From a virus: a stretch of DNA of 31,302 bases. Of the stretch, positions 1 through 7,198 are shown in pieces (position 1 is the stretch's first letter; every line of letters begins with the position of its first letter). The stretch is from IMG/VR virus record IMGVR_UViG_3300033052_000006, positions 1-31,302 of that record. One strand, 5' to 3'. Both the position numbers and the translations under genes were made by a program. The notes below the pieces were generated by a model. It searched no databases and was not told the DNA's origin. It saw only the letters and a list, made by a program, of their open reading frames with translations.

Positions 1-1332
1 GGATTCAACTACATTGCTTTCCTAAAAGCAACGCCGGGTACGAACAAAGATCTTCCAGTCAAACAAAGCAAAGTCAAGGCTCTATACAACAAACTCAAGG
101 ACGAGAAGTCTGACGTCCGCACGATCAATGTCGATACGACTGATGGTGTCAATCTGATCCAAGGCCCAACCGTCACTAATTGGAAGTTCACGACTCCAGA
201 GTTTATCAAAGCTTCGCACTTCGAAGACACAGACGTCAAGAAAGAAATCGCAAAGCTCGAATCGTTCCTGTCTAAGAAGAACCAAGACATGTCGGACTTG
301 CTCCGTAAGGACGTGACGAACTTCGAAGTTGCACAGATGCCATTGAGTGGGATCAAGACCTCGATGCGTAGTGAAGCCAAGGGCTACAAAGAAGGTGTTA
401 ACAAGAAGATCCTTGATTCGTATAAGCTTCCAATCAAGCAACAGCTATTGGACAAGTTCGTGCGCAAAGTCAAGCCACGCCTCCAAGACCGAGATGTCGA
501 GCCAGATGAAGATCTAGGCATGGAAGGCATTGTCGTGTTGGATCCAAAGTCATTGAAGCAATTCAAGATTGTTGACAAGGATCTATTCACGACATTGAAC
601 AAATTCAATTATGAGATTCGCAACAACATCCGTGGCGTGGTCCGTTCTGATGACGATGAAGCTCCATTGAACCTACGTGGTGGTTTGCTTGGCACAGCAA
701 AGATCCGTATTGCTCGACTCTTTGACATGAATGGGTTGGCCAAGGGCTACACGACCAAGAAGGTCATTGCTAAGTTCAAGGGTGAATCGCCAGAACAAAC
801 TGTTCAGAACATTGCTGACTCGTTGCCAGACTCAGATTATCGCGCGTTCAAGGAAAAGATCAAGGCGATTATCGAATACACCTTGCAGGAACTCCAAGAG
901 ACCTTGGACAACTTCAAAGAGAATCATGCCGACTACAAGGTCAAGCTAGATAACGGCAAGACTGTTGGATACACACAAGAAGTTGTTCGCCGTACGTTGC
1001 TAGTCTTTGCTGAGACTCGCAAATCGTTGCAACGCATGGAAGACAAGATCGAGAACTGTAACTCTATGGAAGATGTTGTTGTGGCCATGTTTGGTAAGCA
1101 GATTAAATCGCTGTTTGGGAACGATCCTGACGAAGGTGAGGAATCTATCACCGAAGACGCGGATGGTGGCGCAGGCGGCGACGTCGGGGACGGAGGCGGC
1201 ATTCCTTTGGGCGGTTGTGTTGTGGCTACATATTCGCCAGCAATCGCGCCAGTGCCTAAGCGATTGTTCAAGGGCAAGATGGTTCGTCGAATCCAGAAGT
1301 CATTTGTCAAAGTCAAGAAAAAGAAGAAATAA
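1..1332 (+). CDS. Nucleotidyltransferase-like phage protein, 5' truncated
   Basis: This frame is open from the first base with no stop before TAA at 1332, so the gene begins upstream and at least 443 residues are present. The internal ATG at 289 lies inside continuous coding sequence and is not taken as the start. A segment at 523-579 reads EGIVV, then about eight residues later FKIVDK. This spacing resembles motifs IV and V of covalent nucleotidyltransferases (RNA/DNA ligase fold), but the nucleotide-binding KxDG motif would lie outside the window. Large T4-like phages often carry uncharacterised proteins of this look. The middle is helical and charged. The C-terminus is a Gly/Asp-rich linker, then a short hydrophobic stretch and a Lys-rich tail ending in six lysines. 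It heads a rightward gene series. The gene call is firm; the enzymatic assignment is tentative. Confidence 0.6.
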   Translation, partial: GFNYIAFLKATPGTNKDLPVKQSKVKALYNKLKDEKSDVRTINVDTTDGVNLIQGPTVTNWKFTTPEFIKASHFEDTDVKKEIAKLESFLSKKNQDMSDLLRKDVTNFEVAQMPLSGIKTSMRSEAKGYKEGVNKKILDSYKLPIKQQLLDKFVRKVKPRLQDRDVEPDEDLGMEGIVVLDPKSLKQFKIVDKDLFTTLNKFNYEIRNNIRGVVRSDDDEAPLNLRGGLLGTAKIRIARLFDMNGLAKGYTTKKVIAKFKGESPEQTVQNIADSLPDSDYRAFKEKIKAIIEYTLQELQETLDNFKENHADYKVKLDNGKTVGYTQEVVRRTLLVFAETRKSLQRMEDKIENCNSMEDVVVAMFGKQIKSLFGNDPDEGEESITEDADGGAGGDVGDGGGIPLGGCVVATYSPAIAPVPKRLFKGKMVRRIQKSFVKVKKKKK

Positions 1333-1352
1333 TTTCTTGAAAGAGCGTAACA

Positions 1353-1360
1353 AATAAATA
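1353..1360 (+). promoter_or_regulatory. T4-type late promoter core AATAAATA
   Basis: The octamer lies 29 bp before the ATG at 1390, between the stop of the first gene and an AAGGGA ribosome site (1377-1382). It matches the T4 late consensus TATAAATA at seven of eight positions. The same box at the same distance recurs before many genes in the window. Confidence 0.6.
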
Positions 1361-1389
1361 GCTATTAAAGCCAAACAAGGGAATTCCAA

Positions 1390-2271
1390 ATGTCTGATTT
1401 TATTAAAGAACTTCTTGCTCTACGTGAAGAAGATGATGTCGTTTCAGCTGGTGATTTGAAGATCGATGACCAAGTTCACGCGAAGTTGGATCAAGAAGCT
1501 GAAGATGACGATATGGATGCGCAGTGCTTCGGGCTAGAAATGGAAGACGGCAAGGTCGTCAAGGTCTATGTCAAGCAAGAACAAGCTGAAGATTTCGAAC
1601 AAGCGTTGAGCCAGAAGCTCGGCGAAGAGGATGATATTCAAACAGTCCTAGATGAACTAGAAAAAGATTTCGAAATTTTAAAGGTCACTTGGCCGGATGA
1701 AGAGCAAGAAGGCGAAGACGAAGAGTCTGAAGAAGATACAAACGAAGATGGTGTTGATCCAGAAGAGCAAGATGGATCCGATTCGTTGAACAGTGAAGTC
1801 AATTACGATGACACCAAGAAAGAAAGCCTAACACTAGGCCAACTCTTCGCTAAGAAGATTTTGGATGAAGCTAAGTGGTCCGATGAAGAATCAAAGGAAT
1901 ACAAAGCCGCTGCTACACCAGATGAAGATGAAGATGAAGGCGGCGATGACGAAGAAGAAACCGAAGAGCCAGCACCAGAAGAATCGAAGCCAACTAAGGT
2001 TGAGTCTAAGTGGAAGATCGAAAGAGATGAAGATGGTATGTCTATCTCGAATGATCGCTTCTCAATGGAGTTGGATGCCGATGAGGCAATGGATCTCGTA
2101 AATAAGATGACAGATAAACAAATTGCACGCTTCAAAAATGAGCATGGCAAGATTGTTTATGTGTTCACGCCACGTGGTTCGGAGTACATCCTTAAAACAC
2201 CTGAGTATCAAGGTGGATTCCGTATCCCACAAGAAATCATCGACCAAATTAAAGAAGATCCTGAAAAATAA
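1390..2271 (+). CDS. Highly acidic phage protein, function unknown
   Basis: A 293-residue protein with an AAGGGA ribosome site 7 bp before ATG and a TAA stop. I do not recognise a family. It opens with a short helical segment (SDFIKELLALREE). Residues 35 to about 200 are extremely rich in Glu and Asp, with low-complexity runs near residues 107-135 and 175-200. The last 90 residues form a more ordinary, probably folded domain (from SKWKIERDEDG to the Lys-rich end). T4 prohead core and scaffold proteins share the acidic, low-complexity character, so a scaffold or DNA-mimic role is possible, but no sequence motif shows it. It sits 8 bp before the exonuclease gene and two genes before a glutamate ligase, which makes it a conceivable substrate or partner; that is inference only. 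Confidence 0.8.
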   Translation: MSDFIKELLALREEDDVVSAGDLKIDDQVHAKLDQEAEDDDMDAQCFGLEMEDGKVVKVYVKQEQAEDFEQALSQKLGEEDDIQTVLDELEKDFEILKVTWPDEEQEGEDEESEEDTNEDGVDPEEQDGSDSLNSEVNYDDTKKESLTLGQLFAKKILDEAKWSDEESKEYKAAATPDEDEDEGGDDEEETEEPAPEESKPTKVESKWKIERDEDGMSISNDRFSMELDADEAMDLVNKMTDKQIARFKNEHGKIVYVFTPRGSEYILKTPEYQGGFRIPQEIIDQIKEDPEK

Positions 2272-2279
2272 TTTTTGAA

Positions 2280-2936
2280 ATGAATCAATTTGACTACAAA
2301 GATGTCAGCACTGTAGATTATCAAGGTCAGCGATGGTACGCCATCGCTGATGGCGTTGCTTATCCAAGCATCACGACCATCCTTGGTAAAACACTTCCTG
2401 CTGAGAAGAAGAAAGCCTTAGACGATTGGCGCAACATGTTGGGCCCAATCAAAGCCGACAAGAAGATGAAAGATGCATGTGATCGCGGAACAAATGTACA
2501 CGCCATGCTCGAACAGTTTTTGAAGGGCGAAGAGGTCTCAACTAAGGGTATTCCGCCAGAGGATATCCAAGTCTTCAATTCGGTAAAGCTACGTTTGAAG
2601 GGCATTACTGGGATCTATGGCCAGGAAATGGCGTTGTGGTCAGACGTTCTGCAAGTTGCAGGCCGTTGCGATTTGGCTGGACTTTGGAAGGGTGAAGAAG
2701 CAATTATCGACTTCAAAACGTCCGGTCGTTCAAAAGAAGAAAAGGAAATTGAGGATTACTGGATCCAGTGCACATTCTATGCATTAGCTCACAATGAGTT
2801 GTACGGAACAAACATTGAGAAGGGTGTAATCATCATGGGCGTTGCTGGTGGCCTACCGCTCGTCTTCGAAAAAGATTTGATGCCTTACGTAGGTAAGCTC
2901 GTAGAACGCATTGATAATTTCTACAAATCTTTATAA
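2280..2936 (+). CDS. PD-(D/E)XK exonuclease, RecB/Cas4/MGME1 type
   Basis: A 218-residue nuclease. The catalytic pattern of the RecB-like PD-(D/E)XK branch appears in order: RGTNVH with His74, Glu116, GRCD with Asp131, then IDFKT with Asp144 and Lys146, and finally Q163 with Y167 (the QxxxY motif). This family binds metal and cuts single-stranded DNA ends; stand-alone phage members are usually annotated as exonucleases working in recombination, repair or end processing. The length fits a single-domain MGME1-like enzyme with no helicase attached. The start ATG at 2280 is 8 bp after the previous stop and has only a weak ribosome site (TTTTGAAATG), so translation may depend on the upstream gene. 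Family assignment is confident; the exact role in this phage is inferred. Confidence 0.9.
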   Translation: MNQFDYKDVSTVDYQGQRWYAIADGVAYPSITTILGKTLPAEKKKALDDWRNMLGPIKADKKMKDACDRGTNVHAMLEQFLKGEEVSTKGIPPEDIQVFNSVKLRLKGITGIYGQEMALWSDVLQVAGRCDLAGLWKGEEAIIDFKTSGRSKEEKEIEDYWIQCTFYALAHNELYGTNIEKGVIIMGVAGGLPLVFEKDLMPYVGKLVERIDNFYKSL

Positions 2937-2941
2937 TTCAG

Positions 2942-2949
2942 CATAAATA
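2942..2949 (+). promoter_or_regulatory. T4-type late promoter core CATAAATA
   Basis: The box lies in the 37-bp gap between the exonuclease stop and the ATG at 2974, 24 bp before that ATG. An AAGGA ribosome site (2964-2968) sits between. It fits the series of boxes in this window. Confidence 0.6.
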
Positions 2950-2973
2950 CTTATTCAAGATACAAGGATTCCT

Positions 2974-3393
2974 ATGACTACCAAAATCCAACTCGACGAA
3001 GCCACTCTAGTCGCTCCAGCATTTTCTGGCGATGACTCCGAAGTCATGAACGCGACCCAAGTCTGGTCGTCGGTCATTTCGTCTGTTTCTCAGCTAGGCA
3101 CTAATGCTGCATATGGCTTCACTTGCTCAGTTGAGAACCGTAAAGCAATTCTCAGCGCATTGATGGGCTATCTCACTTCTAAGCTAGAAGAGATCAACAA
3201 CGTCACGCCTCCTCCAACTGTGACTTCGATGGCTCCACAAACTCAGCCAACCGTTGTTGCTCCAGTCGCATGTGCACCAACTGACACTGCTGGTGAAGTT
3301 GTTGTCAACTACACTGAAGCGTTGAAGCCTAATCCAGTGTTGAAGCGTATGCGTGAACTAGCCGGAATTGCACACGAACAAAACCGCGTATAA
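2974..3393 (+). CDS. Small phage protein with C-terminal RMRELAGI motif
   Basis: A 139-residue protein with a strong AAGGA ribosome site and its own late-type promoter. No enzymatic motif is visible. Residues 1-75 look helical, residues 78-107 are a Pro/Thr/Ala/Val-rich linker, and the end carries KRMRELAGI. Similar basic RMR-L-AG tails occur near the ends of several T4-like phage proteins, including prohead core components, and a virion-internal or head role is possible. It is followed 11 bp later by the RimK fusion gene, so the two are probably co-transcribed. I do not recognise a specific family. Confidence 0.75.
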   Translation: MTTKIQLDEATLVAPAFSGDDSEVMNATQVWSSVISSVSQLGTNAAYGFTCSVENRKAILSALMGYLTSKLEEINNVTPPPTVTSMAPQTQPTVVAPVACAPTDTAGEVVVNYTEALKPNPVLKRMRELAGIAHEQNRV

Positions 3394-3404
3394 GAGAATT
3401 TGAA

Positions 3405-4871
3405 ATGAGAATTGGTGTACTTACCGAAGAACCAAAAAACGAAGACGTTGCTATTGCGTTGAAGGAAGCTGGCGAGAAGTTGGGCGCTGAAATCGTTATC
3501 CTTGACCTCAATGAATTTGGCGTCATCAACTTTGCTAAGCCAGAAGTTCTGTATCAGGGCAAGCCGCTAACCGATCTAGATGCATGTCTAGTTCGTGGTT
3601 CTGAAAGCAAGCTCGCGTTTCGTACTTACATCGTTGATTATTTGACCAAGCAAGGTGTCGTCATGGTCAACAAGACTGATGCGATTAAGATCTGCGATAA
3701 CAAGTTCGAGACCCAATCAGTTCTCAATGGCGTTGGTATCAAAACTCCAAACACCGTTGCATTGGTTCAAATCGAACAACTTGATGCAGCGGTTCATTAC
3801 CTAGAAGAAAAGTTCCCTATGATCGTGAAGACGGTCTCGGGTTCTCATGGCGTTGGTGTGATCAAAGTCGAATCCTACGAGGGTTTGAAATCGATCGTTC
3901 AGTACTTGCTTGCACAGAAGACCGACATCATGGTTCAAGAGTTTATTCCTCACAAGGAATCTGGCCGTATCATGATTCTTGGTGGTGAAGTCATCGCAGC
4001 AGTGATGCGTACGATCCCAGACGGAGACTTCCGTTCGAACATGGATCAAGGCGCAGAACTCAAGAAGCATGAAGCCTCGGAACAAGAAGTTGAGACTGCC
4101 TTGAAGGTGGCTGACACACTTGGATGCATGATTAGCGCAATCGACTACATCATGGACACCGATGGCAACATGGTTATCTTCGAAGCCAACAGCTCGCCAG
4201 GCTTGAAGGGCATTCAGTCCGTCAATGAAGGCGTTGACATTGCTGCGAAGATCATGGAGTTCGTGATCGCTGAAGCCGGAAAGAAGGGTACCTCAGAACC
4301 TCAGGTTCAAGACCAAGAGGAAGAAGAGGAAGAGGAAAAGAAGAAACGCAAGCACTACAATACCAAGGGTTACATCGCGATCCCTGTTGGCGGTTACCAC
4401 AGCCATGATGGTCAACCACCTAAGGATGAAACTCCGCCACCTGACGGCGATCAGGGCGGTTCTGGTGATACTGATGGAACCGACGAAGAAGAGGAAGAAC
4501 AAACCGCTGTAGGCTTGAACGAACAAATCGTGATCAAGCGTATCAATGATGACAAGCCATTCGAAGCTAAGGTCGATACTGGGGCTGATCGCTGCAGCTT
4601 GCATGGCGAGAGCATTGAAGTTGGCGAGAACTTCGTCCGCTTCAAGATCGAAGAAACTACGTACAAAGTCCCGCTTGAAAGACATGTGAATGTCATTCAA
4701 TCGAATGGCAGTGAAAGACGCCCAATCGTTAAGTTCAATGTCGAATTTAACGGCAACTCATATGATGGGATTGAATTCAACATTTCAGATCGTTCCGACA
4801 TGTCGTACCAAGTCATCATCGGTAAGAACTTACTGGAAGCGGCGGAAGTGTTGGTGAACCCAGCACAATAA
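3405..4871 (+). CDS. RimK-type ATP-grasp glutamate ligase fused to RimB-type aspartic protease
   Basis: A 488-residue two-domain protein. Residues 1-295 are a complete RimK-like ATP-grasp ligase: a pre-ATP domain (1-88), NKTDAIKICDNK (89-100), the nucleotide-binding strand and Gly loop around MIVKTVSGSHGVGV (139-152), VQEFIP (177-182), and the metal-binding end IDYIMDTDG...IFEANSSPG (246-266). Residues 300-368 are a charged linker with two glutamate runs (305-311 and 361-365). Residues 370-488 are a retropepsin-like domain of the RimB/ATP-dependent zinc protease family, with AKVDTGA (388-394) holding the catalytic Asp and the diagnostic DRSDMSY...IIGKNLL (462-477). RimK enzymes ligate glutamates to protein C-termini, classically ribosomal protein S6; the protease partner is thought to trim or process the product. 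Both active sites look intact. The ribosome site is weak. The substrate here is unknown. Confidence 0.92.
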   Translation: MRIGVLTEEPKNEDVAIALKEAGEKLGAEIVILDLNEFGVINFAKPEVLYQGKPLTDLDACLVRGSESKLAFRTYIVDYLTKQGVVMVNKTDAIKICDNKFETQSVLNGVGIKTPNTVALVQIEQLDAAVHYLEEKFPMIVKTVSGSHGVGVIKVESYEGLKSIVQYLLAQKTDIMVQEFIPHKESGRIMILGGEVIAAVMRTIPDGDFRSNMDQGAELKKHEASEQEVETALKVADTLGCMISAIDYIMDTDGNMVIFEANSSPGLKGIQSVNEGVDIAAKIMEFVIAEAGKKGTSEPQVQDQEEEEEEEKKKRKHYNTKGYIAIPVGGYHSHDGQPPKDETPPPDGDQGGSGDTDGTDEEEEEQTAVGLNEQIVIKRINDDKPFEAKVDTGADRCSLHGESIEVGENFVRFKIEETTYKVPLERHVNVIQSNGSERRPIVKFNVEFNGNSYDGIEFNISDRSDMSYQVIIGKNLLEAAEVLVNPAQ

Positions 4872-4883
4872 TAAGGAAGATTC

Positions 4884-5651
4884 ATGTATAGCCCGAACAA
4901 CATTCGCTTTCGTATTGTATCAAGCAGCGCCATCGCTCGATTCCGTCAGGATCAAGCGTTTGACTTCAATGAGCTGATCAATAACGAGGCGTATTCGTTC
5001 TCTGCAGAAGCGCGCGAAACGCTTCTATTGAACTACGACCTATGGTTTAAATTCATTCTCCGTTTGGAGAAGGTCTTGATTCGTAATCATCAAAGCACTG
5101 AAAAGCTTGGTGCTTTGGTTGAACACATCGAGATGTTTGCGCACGAAGTCGTTACCGAGATCGATGATATTGTTCGCAGCCATCCAACCATTTTCGACAG
5201 CCACAGCAAGTCGTCACATGCTATTCGCAAAGCGTATGGCTTGTACCATGAGTACTTGCTGAAGCTTCTCTTGGGGTGCCGAGGCGATTCGATGTATGTC
5301 GCGTTCCCTAAGATCGTCAATGCCATTTCTAACTGCCTCCACAATCTCCTTTTCATTCTACACGAAGTCGAGAATTTGAAGAAAGGCAATGCGTTCCTTT
5401 CATACACCTTGGAAGTCGATGAGTTGATCGACGCCTTGGGACATTGCCCTCTGACCTATCGCGCTAAGCTCTATCACGAAACGTTTGGTATCGATCAGTT
5501 TGTAATCAAGAACTACACATCTGGTGAAGTCAATGACTTTTGCATTGACTGGATCTACAAAGAAGGGTGTGGTGTCTCGCGTATTGAGAAACTCCAGAAC
5601 TTTGAACATCCTGATGTAGAACTTCCCGATACCTCGAAAATCAGCAAATAA
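4884..5651 (+). CDS. Phage protein of unknown function
   Basis: A 255-residue protein starting 12 bp after the RimK fusion stop, with a good AAGGA site before the ATG, so it is probably in the same transcription unit. No known motif is visible. The sequence is mostly helical (a long amphipathic stretch over residues 45-125, then LLFILHEVENLKKG) and has scattered cysteines. No signal peptide or clear membrane segment is apparent. It ends with tandem in-frame TAA stops. Its position makes it a candidate partner of the ligase/protease fusion, but this is guilt by association only. Confidence 0.75.
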   Translation: MYSPNNIRFRIVSSSAIARFRQDQAFDFNELINNEAYSFSAEARETLLLNYDLWFKFILRLEKVLIRNHQSTEKLGALVEHIEMFAHEVVTEIDDIVRSHPTIFDSHSKSSHAIRKAYGLYHEYLLKLLLGCRGDSMYVAFPKIVNAISNCLHNLLFILHEVENLKKGNAFLSYTLEVDELIDALGHCPLTYRAKLYHETFGIDQFVIKNYTSGEVNDFCIDWIYKEGCGVSRIEKLQNFEHPDVELPDTSKISK

Positions 5652-5683
5652 TAAAGATTTTAAAGTGTAAAAGTCCGTAAAAG

Positions 5684-5691
5684 AATAAATA
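5684..5691 (+). promoter_or_regulatory. T4-type late promoter core AATAAATA
   Basis: It lies in the 99-bp gap before the ATG at 5751, leaving a leader of about 55 bases, longer than for most other boxes here. A GAGGGA ribosome site is at 5743-5748. Confidence 0.5.
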
Positions 5692-5750
5692 CTCTTGGAA
5701 CTGGTACTTAAATCATTTCCGCGCCTAAATGCTGATTTAACCGAGGGAAT

Positions 5751-6182
5751 ATGGAAGTTCTTCTAAAATTCATCAATGATTTAATTACCAGTGGAGGAGT
5801 TCCAAAGCTTTGGATCGCCATCGGTATTGGGCTGGCCGGCCTAGGTGGATTGATCTATTACCTTATCAAAGCCGTCCTTTATCTGAACACTTATCTTAAG
5901 AATCCTGCTTTGGAGAATGCTGTTACCAAGGAAGAATTGAACGCGATTAAAAATACTTTTCAATCAGACAACAAAGCCATTTTGAAAATTTTGGATGATG
6001 TTGGTGTACGTTTGAAATCTATTGAGAATTCTAATGATCATGTCCTTGAACTAAATAAACAACTCGAACACGAAATTGCTTTAGTCAACAAGATAGCCGA
6101 AGAGATTAAGGATCTACAACAAGACGAAGTCGAATCAAATGTCGCAGTACGCAAAGACCTTTCTGCATTAGTTTCTGACTAG
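5751..6182 (+). CDS. Membrane-anchored coiled-coil protein interrupted by in-frame amber codon
   Basis: 143 residues to a TAG at 6180-6182. Residues 19-46 form a single hydrophobic membrane segment (WIAIGIGLAGLGGLIYYLI), and residues 58-140 are a heptad-like coiled coil. The same frame stays open for another 36 codons after the TAG, to TAA at 6291-6293. The added part (K-A-Q-Y-I-E-I-T-R-Q...) continues the coiled-coil pattern, giving a 180-residue product if the amber is read through. A rho-independent terminator follows the TAA, not the TAG, which also suggests the longer frame is the original gene. Either this is a recent nonsense change, a sequencing error, or regulated readthrough. Function unknown; a membrane-tethered structural or lysis-control role is possible. 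Confidence 0.75.
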   Translation: MEVLLKFINDLITSGGVPKLWIAIGIGLAGLGGLIYYLIKAVLYLNTYLKNPALENAVTKEELNAIKNTFQSDNKAILKILDDVGVRLKSIENSNDHVLELNKQLEHEIALVNKIAEEIKDLQQDEVESNVAVRKDLSALVSD

Positions 6183-6293
6183 AAAGCCCAATACATTGAA
6201 ATCACACGTCAAGTACAAGGTTTGCAAAAAGATTTAGCTTCTTTACAAGGTACGATTATAGGTCTGAGCACACAACGCTCACGCCTCATGTAA
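6183..6293 (+). other. In-frame extension after the amber codon (possible readthrough segment)
   Basis: 36 sense codons in the same frame as the gene before it, ending in TAA. The encoded segment is heptad-like (I-E-I-T-R-Q-V-Q-G-L-Q-K-D-L) and continues the upstream coiled coil. No start codon with a ribosome site opens this segment on its own. Confidence 0.6.
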
Positions 6294-6297
6294 ATAA

Positions 6298-6322
6298 AAG
6301 AGCTGGTTTCCCAGCTCTTTTT
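6298..6322 (+). terminator. Rho-independent terminator
   Basis: A 9-bp stem AAGAGCTGG / CCAGCTCTT with a 4-base TTTC loop, followed by a run of T. It lies directly after the TAA of the extended coiled-coil frame. Confidence 0.85.
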
Positions 6323-6338
6323 GCTTCCGCTGAAATCT

Positions 6339-6346
6339 CATAAATA
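6339..6346 (+). promoter_or_regulatory. T4-type late promoter core CATAAATA
   Basis: It lies between the terminator and the oxygenase gene, 30 bp before the ATG at 6377, with an AAGGA ribosome site in between. Confidence 0.6.
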
Positions 6347-6376
6347 TAAGAAAAATCATAACAAAAAGGATTAACG

Positions 6377-7009
6377 ATGTCGAAGGTAAAATCTCCATTC
6401 CTAGTGTATCAGGAATTTTTATCGCCTAAAGCTTGCCAAGAAATTCTCGATGCGGTAAAAGTTGCTGCACCGAATAGAGACCCAGACGGCTACACGCTGA
6501 AGCTCGAACGCTTCCATAACGAGTCTGAAGACAAAATCTTCGCTAAGTTCAAACCACTCATTCCTGAAATTGAAGCCCACTATGGCCTCAAATACAAGGG
6601 CACAGAACACCTCATCTTCCAACACTTCCCAGAAGGCATGAAAGGCCTTGCTGAACAACCACACTGCGAAAGCTCTCAATACCTTCGCAAGAAGTGGGTC
6701 AAGGTTCGCGAACGCGATCTCACTGGGATTCTCTGGCTAAAGGACTACAACGATCAGGTTCCTCTCGATCCAAAGATCGAAGTCTATGGTGGCAAACTCG
6801 AATTCCCAGCATATGGATTCAGCCTTCAACCACAACGCGGAACGCTGATGATCTATCCAGCTGGCCCACACTTCATCACTGCAACTTCGCCGGTTCTTGT
6901 TGGCGACCTTCACGCAGTTCGATTCCATATTGCCGCAGATGGGACATGGCTATACCAACCATCGAACTTCAATGGTAAATGGCAAGAATGGTTCCAAGAA
7001 TACGCATAA
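6377..7009 (+). CDS. 2OG-Fe(II) oxygenase (prolyl-4-hydroxylase-like)
   Basis: A 210-residue single-domain protein. The C-terminal half has the signature of the 2-oxoglutarate/iron oxygenase family: EQPHCESS with His96 and Glu98 (the HxD/E iron ligands), TGILWLKDYN, YGGKLEFP (GG at 138-139), GTLMIYPAGPHFITATSPV with distal iron ligand His165, and GDLHAVRFHI in which Arg182 is the likely 2-oxoglutarate anchor. Family members hydroxylate amino acids or nucleobases using O2. T4-like phages, cyanophages in particular, often carry such enzymes with unknown targets. It is a separate unit with its own late-type promoter and terminator at the end of the rightward block. Confidence 0.88.
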   Translation: MSKVKSPFLVYQEFLSPKACQEILDAVKVAAPNRDPDGYTLKLERFHNESEDKIFAKFKPLIPEIEAHYGLKYKGTEHLIFQHFPEGMKGLAEQPHCESSQYLRKKWVKVRERDLTGILWLKDYNDQVPLDPKIEVYGGKLEFPAYGFSLQPQRGTLMIYPAGPHFITATSPVLVGDLHAVRFHIAADGTWLYQPSNFNGKWQEWFQEYA

Positions 7010-7010
7010 C

Positions 7011-7037
7011 AAAAAAGGCTCCCATTGGGAGCCTTTT
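7011..7037. terminator. Bidirectional terminator between convergent genes
   Basis: A 7-bp GC-rich stem GGCTCCC (7017-7023) / GGGAGCC (7027-7033) with loop ATT is flanked by six A on the left and TTTT on the right. It can terminate both the rightward oxygenase transcript and the leftward 7041-7187 transcript. Confidence 0.9.
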
Positions 7038-7040
7038 CTT

Positions 7041-7187
7041 TTAGTAATGATCGTTAATACGTCTTAGTTCTTCTTCACGTTCACGAATCATATTATCCTC
7101 AACCCACTTGTCGGTGTTGTAAGGTTCATTGCGTTCTCGACGCAATTGATCAATTTCTCTACGAAGCTGTTCTTCTCTACTTTCCAT
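7041..7187 (-). CDS. Small charged helical protein (48 aa)
   Basis: Reads MESREEQLRREIDQL... and ends ...RRINDHY before TAA. An AAGGAT ribosome site lies about 9 bp before the ATG at 7187. The protein is almost entirely Arg/Glu-rich helix with a short Asn-Pro-Tyr break, and looks like a short coiled coil. It starts 11 bp after the PAAR gene stop and is followed by a terminator, so it closes the leftward unit. Function unknown. Confidence 0.7.
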   Translation of the reverse strand: MESREEQLRREIDQLRRERNEPYNTDKWVEDNMIREREEELRRINDHY

Positions 7188-7198
7188 ATTCTATCCTT

